A DNA stretch of 64,000 nucleotides from JAJAZB01 sp964244295 (GTDB taxonomy: Bacteria; Bacteroidota; Bacteroidia; Cytophagales; Spirosomataceae): assembly GCA_964244295.1 (NCBI GenBank), contig CAXTIG010000038.1:9889-73888 (forward strand). Reading direction: 5' to 3'. The translations under genes were made by a program, and so were the position numbers. Shown in pieces: positions 1-8,216 of this stretch (position 1 is its first letter; each line of letters opens with the position of its first letter). The notes beneath the pieces are model-generated. The model had not been told where the DNA came from and did not search any database. It saw nothing but the letters and a program-made list of their open reading frames with translations.

Positions 1-5
1 ACGCC

Positions 6-344
6 ATGCGCGAACGGCCGGATAGTTCGCTTTCCTGGAAAGTATGCGTCGGCGTGAATGGCTTCATGCACGAGAAACACACCGATATGCGCCCCTTGGT
101 GGAAGCGTTTTGCTTCCAGGCGGTCTTCGAGCACTACGAACCCGATAAACCAGGATACACGACTGATTTTTTGGCGAACGCCCGTCAAGTCACACAAGAA
201 ACCCGCGCTTTCCACGGGGAAGAGCGGCTCGGTAAAGCGCGGCGGCGCATGACTGCCCTCATGAAATCCAACGCCGCTTTACGGACTACGGTAGTGGAAG
301 AGTACGAAAAGAAAAAGTCGATTTTGAATTTTACACTTCGCTAA
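6..344 (+). CDS. Hypothetical protein, possibly 5'-partial
   Basis: I do not recognise this 112-residue protein. It is rich in charged residues and ends in a lysine-rich helix-like segment (EEYEKKKS). The frame is still open at the left window edge (codon GCC at 3-5), so the true start may lie outside. It ends 17 bases before the M56 gene on the same strand and may share its transcript. That slot often holds a BlaI-type repressor, but this protein does not look like BlaI. Confidence 0.45.
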   Translation: MRERPDSSLSWKVCVGVNGFMHEKHTDMRPLVEAFCFQAVFEHYEPDKPGYTTDFLANARQVTQETRAFHGEERLGKARRRMTALMKSNAALRTTVVEEYEKKKSILNFTLR

Positions 345-361
345 AAACCGCTAAACCAGCC

Positions 362-2221
362 ATGAACGCCCTGCACTACCTCCTGCAAGCCAACCTGTAC
401 CTCGCGCTGTTTTACGGGTTTTACTTCTTCTGGCTGCGCCGCGAAACCTTCCACCAACTCAACCGCGCCTACCTGCTGGCGGCGGCGGCGCTGTCGTTGT
501 TTATCCCGGTGCTGCAATCCGACTGGGTGCGGAGTTGGTTTCTGACCGAGCGCGTCCACGAGGCGGTGTACACCTACTACGACCTCGACGCGGTGTTCGT
601 CACGGCCCTGCCGCAGCAGGCGGTGGGCCTCACCTGGGGCGATGCCTTCGCCTTCGTGTACATGGCGGGGGTGCTGGTGGGGCTGGGACGGCTGTCGTTT
701 CAACTGGCTCACCTTCAGCAGTTTTTAAGCCGACGGAAATCTACTGCCGGACGGATGGCGTTTTCGTTTTTCAACCACCTCGTCGTGGGGCGGCACCTCG
801 ACGGGCACGACACGATTCTGATTCACGAGCGGGTTCACGCCCGCCAACTCCACTCCGCCGACGTGTTGCTGGTCGAATTGCTGGCCATTTTCAACTGGTT
901 CAACCCGGCGGTGTACGCCTACCGGCAAAGCCTGCGGGCCGTCCACGAGTTTATCGCCGACCAGCACGCCAGCCGCCACGCCCCCACCAAAGCCGACTAC
1001 GCGCTGCTGCTTTTTGCCAAACAATTCGGGATTTCTCCCCAACTGACCAATTCGTTTTTCAGCCAAAGCTTGTTGCGGCGGCGGGTGGCGATGCTGCAAA
1101 AAGCCCACTCCCCGCGCCGGGCCTTGCTCAAGTACGGGCTGACGGCCCCGCTGTTTGGCGCAATGCTCGTGTTTTCGTCCGCCGCCGTGAGCGACAGCCG
1201 GGCGCTGGAAGCCGTCGAGCGGGTGGTGCAGTCGGCGCAGCCCTTGCGTGCCACGCCGTCGGCTAGTTTGGAGCCGAACGGCAGCGAAGTGACCTTCCCC
1301 GACTTGGCCGAGGCTGTGGCCCTCAGCCCCGAGTTGCAGCGGGAACTGCCCGGGAATACGGCGGAGCCGGTGTTGACGACAGTGGAAGAACCGGCGGAGT
1401 ACCCCGGTGGGCCAGAGGCACTGGGCCGATTTTTAGCGAGAAATCTGCGTTATCCGGAAGAGGCCAAAGCGGTCAGGGCGACGGGGAAAGTGTTTGTCCG
1501 TTTTGTTGTCGAGAAAAATGGTGCCGTCACCAACGCACGGGTTATGAAAGAGGTGGGCTACGGCACCGGGGCAGAAGCGTTGCGGGTCGTCCGGCTCCTG
1601 CCCACCTGGAAACCGGGGCGTCAGCGCGGCAGGGCGGTGCGGAGCCGGTTTACGGTGCCCTTCACCTTTGCGCTGGACGGCCAGGGATCGTCTGACGAGG
1701 CTGCTCCGAAAATGACTAATGGTGTTGTCCTCGCTGAGATAGTCGCTGTAGCGTACTCACCGCTGGCAGCCAGGCCGGGCCGTACCGAAGTGCGTTCCCC
1801 CGACCCGGCGAAGGCGGTGGCACTTAGCCCCGTTTTGCAGCGGGAAATGCGGGGGGATACGGTGGAACCGCTGTTTACGGTCGTGCAAAAACAGGCCGGG
1901 TACCCCGGCGGATTCAGCAAACTCACGAAGTTTCTTAAAAAGAACCTAACCTACCCCGCCGCCGCCCGGCAAGCGAACGTGCAGGGAAAAGTGTTTGTGT
2001 CGTTCATCATCGAAAAAGACGGCGCAATTTCTACTATCCAAGTCATGAAAGGTCTCGGCTTTGGCTGCGACGAAGAAGCCGTGCGGGTAATGGAAGCCAT
2101 GCCTAAGTGGACACCGGGCAAGCAGGATGGACAGGCAGTGCGGAGTCGGTTTACGTTGCCGATTGCCTTCGCTCTGGATGGAAAAACCATTTCCTCACCT
2201 CGACTCCCTGCCCCGCCCTGA
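362..2221 (+). CDS. M56 (BlaR1-type) membrane metallopeptidase with two TonB-C domains
   Basis: This 619-residue protein has an N-terminal membrane region and an M56 zinc peptidase domain with the motif H155-E-R-V-H159, followed by the family's FNWFNPAVY segment and the HEFIADQ helix. A further hydrophobic segment lies at about residues 255-275. The C-terminal half holds two TonB C-terminal-like domains (about residues 345-440 and 515-610), each starting with YPGG. The linker before each domain is also duplicated (AVALSP...LQRE near 311 and 480), so a unit of about 168 residues was duplicated inside the gene. BlaR1/MecR1-type proteins sense signals at the envelope and cleave a repressor. The TonB-C additions are common in Bacteroidota, but a tandem pair is less so. 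No BlaI gene is visible next to it. Confidence 0.85.
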   Translation: MNALHYLLQANLYLALFYGFYFFWLRRETFHQLNRAYLLAAAALSLFIPVLQSDWVRSWFLTERVHEAVYTYYDLDAVFVTALPQQAVGLTWGDAFAFVYMAGVLVGLGRLSFQLAHLQQFLSRRKSTAGRMAFSFFNHLVVGRHLDGHDTILIHERVHARQLHSADVLLVELLAIFNWFNPAVYAYRQSLRAVHEFIADQHASRHAPTKADYALLLFAKQFGISPQLTNSFFSQSLLRRRVAMLQKAHSPRRALLKYGLTAPLFGAMLVFSSAAVSDSRALEAVERVVQSAQPLRATPSASLEPNGSEVTFPDLAEAVALSPELQRELPGNTAEPVLTTVEEPAEYPGGPEALGRFLARNLRYPEEAKAVRATGKVFVRFVVEKNGAVTNARVMKEVGYGTGAEALRVVRLLPTWKPGRQRGRAVRSRFTVPFTFALDGQGSSDEAAPKMTNGVVLAEIVAVAYSPLAARPGRTEVRSPDPAKAVALSPVLQREMRGDTVEPLFTVVQKQAGYPGGFSKLTKFLKKNLTYPAAARQANVQGKVFVSFIIEKDGAISTIQVMKGLGFGCDEEAVRVMEAMPKWTPGKQDGQAVRSRFTLPIAFALDGKTISSPRLPAPP

Positions 2222-2401
2222 CGGGCCAATCCCCGCGAGATTGTTTCACAACGGGTTAAAACTCTTGCGGGGCCGTTTTCCAAGAAAATAACCGACTTTC
2301 CTTTCACCCGCTGGACGGCCCCTGCCCCCGCCAGCCGCCCGACGGGCTCGCTCCATGCCTGGGGCTTTTTTCAAGCCTTTTTCAACTAAAAAATTAGTTT
2401 T

Positions 2402-3193
2402 ATGGAAACGCTCACCGACATCGTGTTTGCCGCCCGCAACCGGGCTTACGGGGCCTTTGCCCTCCGCCAGAGTTACGCCCGCACCCTGCGGCGGGCCACC
2501 GTGCTGGGTTCGGTGCTGGTCAGCGCGGGCCTGATTGCCCCCGCTCTGCTGGCCCACTACACGCCCCGCGACCGCGTGACCGCCTTCCAACCGGAGACCG
2601 TCGTGCTGCCTCCGCCGCCCGAAGAAACCGTGAAGCCCGTCGTGCCACCGCCACCCGCCGAAGCGCCGAAGGTGAAAACCTCACGCTTTCTCCCGCCCGA
2701 AATCACGGCGGAAGAAGTGCCCGAAGAACTGCCACCCACCCAGGAACAGTTGGTTAAAGCCCCCGGCAGCGACCTCACCCGCGAAGGTACTTTCGACCCG
2801 AATGAGGTGGTGGATATTCCCGCCGAATCCGCCGGGCGCAAGCCGGAGGTGGTGGAGTTGAACCGCACGGGCGAGGAAGTGCCGTTCACCCGCGTCGAGC
2901 AGCAGCCCGAATTTCCGGGTGGTTTGGCGGCGTTGGGTGAGTTTTTACGGAAAAACCTGCGCTACCCAAAGGAAGCCAGCAACGCGGGCATGGCGGGCAA
3001 GGTGTACCTCGAATTCGTAGTACGGGCCGACGGCTCCATCGACCGGATTCAGGTGCAAAAAGGAGTCGGCTTTGGCTGCGATGAGGAGGCCCGGCGGGTG
3101 GTGGGGTTGATGCCGAAATGGAGGCCCGGCAAGCAGTCGGGGCGGGCGGTTCCGACGCGGTTTACGCTGCCCATCCTCTTTGCACTCGAATAA
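2402..3193 (+). CDS. TonB family energy transducer
   Basis: The 263-residue protein starts with METLTDIVFAARN, the short N-terminus usual in Bacteroidota TonB homologues (MKKADLE..R..F variants). A single transmembrane segment follows at about residues 32-50, then a proline-rich periplasmic spacer (PPPPEE, PPPPAE) and a TonB C-terminal domain from about residue 168 (FPGG to FALE). TonB carries proton-motive energy from the inner membrane to TonB-dependent receptors in the outer membrane. The C-terminal domain closely resembles the two copies in the upstream M56 protein, with the same GFGCDEEA segment as the second copy, which points to gene-to-domain duplication in this locus. Confidence 0.88.
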   Translation: METLTDIVFAARNRAYGAFALRQSYARTLRRATVLGSVLVSAGLIAPALLAHYTPRDRVTAFQPETVVLPPPPEETVKPVVPPPPAEAPKVKTSRFLPPEITAEEVPEELPPTQEQLVKAPGSDLTREGTFDPNEVVDIPAESAGRKPEVVELNRTGEEVPFTRVEQQPEFPGGLAALGEFLRKNLRYPKEASNAGMAGKVYLEFVVRADGSIDRIQVQKGVGFGCDEEARRVVGLMPKWRPGKQSGRAVPTRFTLPILFALE

Positions 3194-3267
3194 GCATTTT
3201 TTGGATTGAGTCGCGAAAATAGCATTATCCCGCGCAGCATAAATGTTAAAAACCTGACAGTTAGTTT

Positions 3268-3295
3268 TTTGCAAAATCTTTATGTTGCATCTTTG
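3268..3295 (+). promoter_or_regulatory. Putative Bacteroidota-type promoter
   Basis: A TTTG at 3268-3271 and CATCTTTG at 3288-3295 (one mismatch to TAnnTTTG) are 16 bases apart. They would place the transcription start about 20-25 bases before the ATG at 3324. Confidence 0.4.
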
Positions 3296-3323
3296 CGCCC
3301 AGAATCAATCAACCAATCAAAAA

Positions 3324-3632
3324 ATGAGCTTAACCAAACAACTTTTGAAGAGCAAACCCGTCGTAAAAGTGACGTTTGCCATTCCCGCCGAAGCCGCTGC
3401 CGAGGCTAAAACCATTGCCGTGTTGGGCGAATTCAACGGCTGGGACGCCGCCGCCGCACCCCTTAAAAAAGGCAAGGACGGCGTTTTCAAAACCACCGTC
3501 GAACTCGAAGCGGGCAAGGAATACCAGTTCCGCTACCTCATCGACGGCGAGCGTTGGGAAAACGACTGGGAAGCCGACAAATACGTGGCCTCGCCGGTTT
3601 CGCTCGAAGAAAACTCGGTGGTGGTGCTGTAG
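3324..3632 (+). CDS. Small isoamylase-early-set (CBM48-like) protein
   Basis: This 102-residue protein is a single glycogen-binding-like E-set domain. It shows LGEFNGWD (residues 37-44), a YQFRYLIDGERWENDWEADKY block and a C-terminal beta strand. Such stand-alone domains occur in Bacteroidota; by fold they bind alpha-glucans, and no catalytic module is present. I chose the ATG at 3324 (MSLTKQ) because upstream in-frame codons overlap the predicted promoter. A strong hairpin terminator follows at 3661. Confidence 0.8.
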   Translation: MSLTKQLLKSKPVVKVTFAIPAEAAAEAKTIAVLGEFNGWDAAAAPLKKGKDGVFKTTVELEAGKEYQFRYLIDGERWENDWEADKYVASPVSLEENSVVVL

Positions 3633-3660
3633 GCGTTTGTCGTTTACAGTGTACCGCCAA

Positions 3661-3695
3661 ACGCCCCGGTCGGAATTCCGACCGGGGCGTTTTTG
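3661..3695 (+). terminator. Rho-independent terminator
   Basis: A perfect 30-base palindrome (ACGCCCCGGTCGG, AATT, then the complement) is followed by five T. It closes the small E-set gene. Confidence 0.9.
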
Positions 3696-3715
3696 ATTTT
3701 TCGGTACCTTTGAAA

Positions 3716-4005
3716 ATGCCAACGTTTTTTGAACAGTTCGGCTGGCGCTTTTTCGCAATCAGGTTCGACCTTCTGAACGAACCGTTTCATGTTCACGTCA
3801 CCGATAAAATAAAAAAGAATGCAAATTTTGGATACGTGCCGATCATTCTCTGAAATTGGCTTACAACCGGGGCTTCAGCACCGCCGAACTTCGGAAAACT
3901 GAACCCGCACTTCTTGAGCACCAAGATAAAATTCTGAAACATTACGAAACACTGTGCCATGACAACTACATCCGTCCGCACGACAAGCGCCCACGCCCGG
4001 CGTAA
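3716..4005 (+). pseudogene. DUF4160 protein split by a -1 frameshift at A AAA AAG
   Basis: The first frame starts MPTFFEQFGWRFF, matches the DUF4160 N-terminus through EPFHVHV, and stops at 3853. Reading one base back at the heptamer A AAA AAG (3811-3817) gives KKECKFW, then LAYNRGFSTAEL, and ends at 4005. This restores the full family pattern (HVHV, ECKFW, NRGFS, EL) as a protein of 96 residues. The heptamer is in the zero frame, as in dnaX-type -1 frameshifting. Either the gene uses programmed frameshifting or a run of seven A lost one base by mutation or sequencing error. The 3' end overlaps the DUF2442 gene by 47 bases, in keeping with the frequent DUF4160-DUF2442 pairing. Confidence 0.8.
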
Positions 4006-4228
4006 ACGTCGGAATCCGGTAGCGAACCTGGCACCGGAACTGCTTCCAGGCCTCAAAGAGGATGGTCGTGTGGTCACTTTTCCGTTGAATTGGTCAGAGA
4101 AGTTACTGGGGGCATCGCCGGAGCAACGCCAGGAATTTGAGTTCAACGCGCACTATATTTTCTGGGACAACTTGGATGAAATCATCGGGGTACGAAATAT
4201 TCTGTTTGGCGAGACCCACTATTTATGA
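3959..4228 (+). CDS. DUF2442 domain protein
   Basis: This 89-residue protein has the DUF2442 pattern: a DGRVVTFPLNW strand, EQRQEFEF, then HYIFWDNLDEIIGV. Family members usually sit beside DUF4160 genes in small pairs often listed among possible toxin-antitoxin or stress modules; their activity is not established. Here it starts inside the DUF4160 reading frame, so translation is probably coupled. The N-terminal extension of about 28 residues is basic. Confidence 0.75.
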   Translation: MTTTSVRTTSAHARRKRRNPVANLAPELLPGLKEDGRVVTFPLNWSEKLLGASPEQRQEFEFNAHYIFWDNLDEIIGVRNILFGETHYL

Positions 4229-4240
4229 ATGCTCACCATC

Positions 4241-4277
4241 AAGAAACGACCCCGTCAATCTTGCAGGGGTGTTTCTT
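4241..4277. terminator. Bidirectional terminator between convergent genes
   Basis: AAGAAACGACCCC (4241-4253) pairs with GGGGTGTTTCTT (4266-4277) with one bulged base. It lies between the 3' ends of the DUF2442 gene and glnS. Confidence 0.6.
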
Positions 4278-4291
4278 GGTTTAACGGAACG

Positions 4292-5968
4292 TCATTTCCC
4301 CGGCGGCTTCCAGCTATCTTTCAACGTCACTGTCCGGTTGAAAACAAGGTTTTCGGTAGTAGAATCCACGTCGAGGCAGTAGTAGCCTTTCCGCATGAAT
4401 TGGTAGGTCTGGCCGGGGGCAGCTTCCAACAAACTCGGCTCCGCGTAGGCGCTCACCACCGTGAGCGAATCGGGATTTAGGTATTCTTTGAAATCCCCTT
4501 CGGCAGTGCTGAGGTCTTCCACCCGGAACAGCCGGTCGTAGTTGCGCACGGCTACCGCCACGGCTTCCGCCGCCGAAACCCAGTGCAGCGTACCCTGCAC
4601 CTTCAGGCCGGAGGTATCGCTGCCCGACTTACTCTCCGGAATATACGTACACCGCACTTCGGTCACTTTCCCCTCGGCGTCTTTCAGCACCTCGTCGCAG
4701 CGGATGATGTAGGCACTCTTGAGCCGCACCAGTCCGCCGGGGGCGAGGCGGAAGAATTTCTTGGGTGGGTTTTCCATGAAATCCTCCCGCTCGATGAGTA
4801 ATTCCCGGCTGAAGGGCAGGTCACGGCTGCCCGCTTCGGGGTTTTCGGGGTTGTTTTCGGTGGAAAGCCACTCGGTCTGGCCCTCGGGGTAGTTGGTCAG
4901 CGTGACGCGGAGGGGGTCGTCGTCCACCACGGCCATCACGCGGGTGGCGGTTTTGTTCAGGTTTTCCCGCACGAAAAACTCCAGCAGGCCGATGTCGATG
5001 AGGTTGTCGCGCTTGGCCACGCCGATGCGCTCGCAGAATTCGCGCAGCGCCACGGCCGGGTAGCCCCGCCGCCGCACGCCGCTGAGGGTCGGCATCCGGG
5101 GGTCGTCCCAGCCGGTGACGTGGTTTTCGTTGACGAGTTGCAGCAGTTTGCGTTTGCTCATCACCGTGTAGGTAAGGTTGAGGCGCGCAAACTCGATTTG
5201 CCGACTCGGGAAAATGCCGAGTTTTTCGATGAACCAATCGTACAGCGGGCGGTGCGGAATAAATTCCAGCGTACAAATCGAATGCGTGATGCCCTCAATG
5301 GCGTCGCTCTGCCCGTGGGCAAAATCGTACATTGGGTAAATGCACCAGGCATCGCCGGTGCGGTGGTGGTGGGCGTGTTTGATGCGGTACAGCACCGGGT
5401 CGCGGAAGTGCATATTGGGCGAAGTCATGTCTACTTTCGCCCGCAGCACGCGGCTGCCGTCGGGGTATTCCCCGGCTTTCATCCGGGCGAAGAGGTCGAG
5501 GTTTTCGGCGATCGATCGGCTCCGGTATGGACTCTCCACCCCCGGCTCGGTGGGTGTGCCCTTCTGGGTGGCGATTTCTTCGGGCGTGGAATCGTCCACG
5601 TAGGCCAGGCCGGCCAGAATCAACTGCACGGCGAAGTCGTAGAGTTGGGAGAAATAATCGGAGGCGTAGCAGAGGCGTTCCCAGTCGAAACCCAGCCAGC
5701 GCACATCGGCCATGATCGACTCGACGTACTCGGTTTCTTCGGTGACGGGGTTGGTGTCGTCGAAACGCAGGTTGGTTTTACCGCCGTACTCGTCGGCCAG
5801 GCCGAAGTTGAGGCAAATGCTCTTGGCGTGGCCCAGGTGCAAATACCCGTTGGGTTCGGGCGGAAAACGGGTGTACACCAGCCCGCCGTTTTTCCCGGCG
5901 CGGCGGTCTTCCTCGACGATTTCTTCGATGAAGTGAAGCGAGCGAGTCGCGTTGGTTTCCTCGGTCAT
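4292..5968 (-). CDS. glnS: Glutamine--tRNA ligase
   Basis: The 558-residue class I aminoacyl-tRNA synthetase charges tRNA-Gln with glutamine in the cytoplasm. It shows the signature PPEPNGYLHLGH (HIGH motif at residues 44-47), the KMSKS-equivalent VMSKRK (269-274), a glutamine-specific Rossmann core with RFDDTNP, and the C-terminal beta-barrel anticodon domain. Length matches bacterial GlnRS (about 550). It is divergent from the usp gene and convergent with the DUF4160/DUF2442 pair. Confidence 0.97.
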   Translation of the reverse strand: MTEETNATRSLHFIEEIVEEDRRAGKNGGLVYTRFPPEPNGYLHLGHAKSICLNFGLADEYGGKTNLRFDDTNPVTEETEYVESIMADVRWLGFDWERLCYASDYFSQLYDFAVQLILAGLAYVDDSTPEEIATQKGTPTEPGVESPYRSRSIAENLDLFARMKAGEYPDGSRVLRAKVDMTSPNMHFRDPVLYRIKHAHHHRTGDAWCIYPMYDFAHGQSDAIEGITHSICTLEFIPHRPLYDWFIEKLGIFPSRQIEFARLNLTYTVMSKRKLLQLVNENHVTGWDDPRMPTLSGVRRRGYPAVALREFCERIGVAKRDNLIDIGLLEFFVRENLNKTATRVMAVVDDDPLRVTLTNYPEGQTEWLSTENNPENPEAGSRDLPFSRELLIEREDFMENPPKKFFRLAPGGLVRLKSAYIIRCDEVLKDAEGKVTEVRCTYIPESKSGSDTSGLKVQGTLHWVSAAEAVAVAVRNYDRLFRVEDLSTAEGDFKEYLNPDSLTVVSAYAEPSLLEAAPGQTYQFMRKGYYCLDVDSTTENLVFNRTVTLKDSWKPPGK

Positions 5969-6125
5969 GGCAGATTACGGCAGGTTTGAAACGCCGAATT
6001 TACGCAGGAACCGGCAATTGCCGAACCACCCGCTTCCGGCGCGGCGGCTTTTCCGCCCCGAACGTCACAATTTCTTAACCCGGTTTGCTTGGTGTTTCGG
6101 GGGAAAAGGCGGTGATTGCTTCCGT

Positions 6126-6133
6126 TAAATTTG
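6126..6133 (+). promoter_or_regulatory. -7 promoter element (TAAATTTG)
   Basis: A perfect TAnnTTTG lies 11 bases before the usp ATG, implying a very short leader. No convincing -33 TTTG is seen at the usual distance. Confidence 0.4.
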
Positions 6134-6144
6134 CCTCGCTTGCC

Positions 6145-6981
6145 ATGAAACGCCTCCTCGTCGCCACTGATTTTTCGGCCCAATCCCGCCCCGTGCTGGC
6201 CTGGGCCGCGCAGTTTGCCCTCGTCCTGCCCGCCGAGGTACTGCTGCTCCACGCGCAACCAATCACTTACCCGGCCACCGAACTGCCCACCGACCCGATG
6301 GGGATGCTGGCCCCCCTGCCCGACGAGGGCGCCGCCCAAACCGCCCTCGACCGCCAGGCCGACGGCCTCCGCCAGCAAGGCATTGCCTGCGAAACCCGCC
6401 TCGTGCTGAACGACCTGACCGACGCCCTCCGCGACGCCGTGGCCGAAACTCCGACGGATTTCGTGGTGTTGGGCCGCCGCGCCGAAGCCTCCGACGGCTG
6501 GCTGGCGCAGCTTTTTGGCACCAGCGCCACCGACGTGGTCGCGAAACTCGACGTGCCGGTGCTGATGGTGCCCGGCGAAGCAAGCGCAGCCCCGGTGCGG
6601 CGCATCGTGTACGCCACGCAGTTGGAGTGGAATGAAACGGCGGTGCTCCGGCAAACCTTCGACCTGGCCCGCGCCCTGGGGGCCAGCGTGCAGTTGGTCA
6701 AACTCAACGCGCCCTTCGAACCCAACCTGGCCCGCGACGAGGATTTTATCGCCGACATCCGCCGGAATTTTTCGGAAGAATCGTTTGAACTCACCACCCG
6801 CGAAGCCGACACGGTGAGCGGGGGACTGGTGGCTTTCGCCGAAGAAGCAGGGGCCGATTTGCTCATCCTCACCTCCCACCACCACAGCCTGCTCGACCAA
6901 CTCATCACGCCCAGCAAGGCGAAGCAGGTGCTGGTGCAGACGACGGTGCCGACGTTGGTGTTTCCGGTGGGGAACGATTGA
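6145..6981 (+). CDS. Universal stress protein with tandem UspA domains
   Basis: This 278-residue protein has two UspA-type alpha/beta domains (about residues 1-143 and 150-278). The first opens with MKRLLVATDFS and ends with VLGRR...PVLMVPG. The second opens with RRIVYATQLEWNE and ends with LLILTSHH...PTLVFPVG. The ATP-binding-like glycine pattern is only partly present. Tandem Usp proteins of about 280 residues are common in Bacteroidota and are linked to stress survival. I use the ATG at 6145 because the family starts at MKRLLV and a -7 element precedes it. Confidence 0.9.
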   Translation: MKRLLVATDFSAQSRPVLAWAAQFALVLPAEVLLLHAQPITYPATELPTDPMGMLAPLPDEGAAQTALDRQADGLRQQGIACETRLVLNDLTDALRDAVAETPTDFVVLGRRAEASDGWLAQLFGTSATDVVAKLDVPVLMVPGEASAAPVRRIVYATQLEWNETAVLRQTFDLARALGASVQLVKLNAPFEPNLARDEDFIADIRRNFSEESFELTTREADTVSGGLVAFAEEAGADLLILTSHHHSLLDQLITPSKAKQVLVQTTVPTLVFPVGND

Positions 6982-7023
6982 AGAGTGGCCGGGGCGGGCG
7001 TAATCTACTTTTTGCCCGTCAGA

Positions 7024-7120
7024 CTATTTTTTACCTCCAACACAAAATCGGAAGGCGATGTCGGCGATTTGCTCAACGGTCAACTTCATTTTTTTGAGCA
7101 GGTTGCGGACAAATTTGCGC
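7024..7120 (-). pseudogene. C-terminal remnant of a PD-(D/E)xK nuclease-family transposase
   Basis: On the minus strand a frame entering from the mobile element reads KFVRNLLKKMKLTVEQIADIA and stops at 7024. It resembles the C-terminal helix-turn-helix tail of the proteins at 61214-61555 (KRGKLTVEEIAE) and 61569-62448 (DSQLSVEDIAN). Only about 31 codons remain. The rest of the gene is not found beyond the IS-derived element, so the element either interrupted it or was followed by a deletion. Confidence 0.6.
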
Positions 7121-7459
7121 TTGAGGTGGTCCGGGTTTGCCGGACAGTCGAGTTGCTTAACTTCGCTGTCCCATGAGTACTTCTAAAAAGCCATTGCTCC
7201 CGCGCCGAAAGTACGACGACTTCAAAAATGAAGCCGTCCGTCTGGTTACTACCGGCATGACGTTTTTAGATGGCTGGAAGATGCGTATACTGAGTTGTTT
7301 GAGCGATCCGCCGCTGCGGTACATCGAATGCTACTATAACCGAAAACGTCGACATTCATCGGAGGGCAATATCAGCCCTGAGCAGTTTGGGCAGAACTAG
7401 TACTTACCTTTAAAACAAAACGTGCACCCTGACTGTCCGGCAAACCCGGACCACCTCAA
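7121..7459. mobile_element. Internally deleted IS3-family element with 29-bp perfect inverted repeats
   Basis: The ends are perfect inverted repeats of 29 bases (7121-7149 and 7431-7459) starting TTGAGGTGGTCCGGG. The 339-bp body encodes only a short fusion of an OrfA N-terminus and an OrfB C-terminus. No target-site duplication is visible at the borders. It is a MITE-like derivative that would need a transposase supplied from elsewhere. Confidence 0.8.
7173..7400 (+). pseudogene. Deleted IS3 transposase (OrfA start fused to OrfB end)
   Basis: The 75-residue frame starts MSTSKKPLLPRRKYDDFKNE, like IS3-family OrfA HTH proteins. It then jumps to YIECYYNRKRRHSSEGNISP, the conserved C-terminal end of the OrfB integrase (YIEVFYNRxRRHSxLGYxSP). 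The DDE catalytic region is missing. Confidence 0.75.
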
Positions 7460-7517
7460 CATTCTCTTTGAGGAACGTAGCACACCACACCGCTTCGACT
7501 GACCCCGATGGCACAGT

Positions 7518-8048
7518 TTAAAGAACACTCCCACGCACGTTGTGCTTCCGCAGTTCCTGCCGCCAGCAGTCGGTCATGCCGCGCAGAGCAAACTTGGAGG
7601 CCACGTAAGCCGTGCCGCCCGCCGAGTCGTTCAAGCCCGCCGTGGAGGCCACGTTGACGATGTTCCCGTAGTTTTTTATGACAAAATGCCGCACCGATTC
7701 CCGACCCGCCATCACGGCCCCGAGTACGTTGGTCGCCAGGAGTTCCTGCATTTTGTGAGTGTCCAGATCCACGAGCGGGGCCATGTACCCGAAGGCGGCG
7801 TTGTTGATGAGCACGTTGTAGTCGAAGGTTTCCACGACGGTTTGCACCATGCCGCGCACCTCGTCTTCGCGGCTCACGTCGGCGTGGATAGGCAGCGCCC
7901 CGGTGTCGGCGGCGGCCCGCTGGAGGCGGTCGTAGTGTCGCCCGCAAGTGGCGACTCTGGCCCCTTTGGCGATGAGTTGGCGGGCGGTTTCAAGGCCGAT
8001 GCCCGAACTACCGCCGGTGATGAGGACTTTGGCATCTTGGAGATTCAT
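7518..8048 (-). pseudogene. Short-chain dehydrogenase truncated at its C-terminus
   Basis: The 176-residue frame is a classical SDR. It has the NAD(P)-binding TGGSSGIG (11-18), NNAA (82-85) and the active-site Y148-V-A-S-K152. Family members run to about 230-260 residues, but here homology stops at RKHNVR and five residues later the frame ends, so the substrate-binding C-terminal third is lost. The break faces the IS-derived element 58 bases away. The cofactor and catalytic residues are intact, but a folded enzyme is unlikely. Confidence 0.7.
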
Positions 8049-8216
8049 GGAGGTAAGAAGTCAGCAGTGAGAGGTAAAATTTGGGCTGCGGAAAATGGCA
8101 ATCCGGCGGCATTGGCTTGTTTCTAAACGCACGTTTGGCAAACTTGCCTCTTTTGGTCGGAAGCCCGATGCGAAGCTAATCCGCAAACCGCATTCCTCCA
8201 CGCCCCGAAGCTCCCC

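Noticed and set aside
7122..7458. Target-site duplication of the IS3-type element
   Set aside because: The bases beside the two ends do not match in any 3-5 base comparison.
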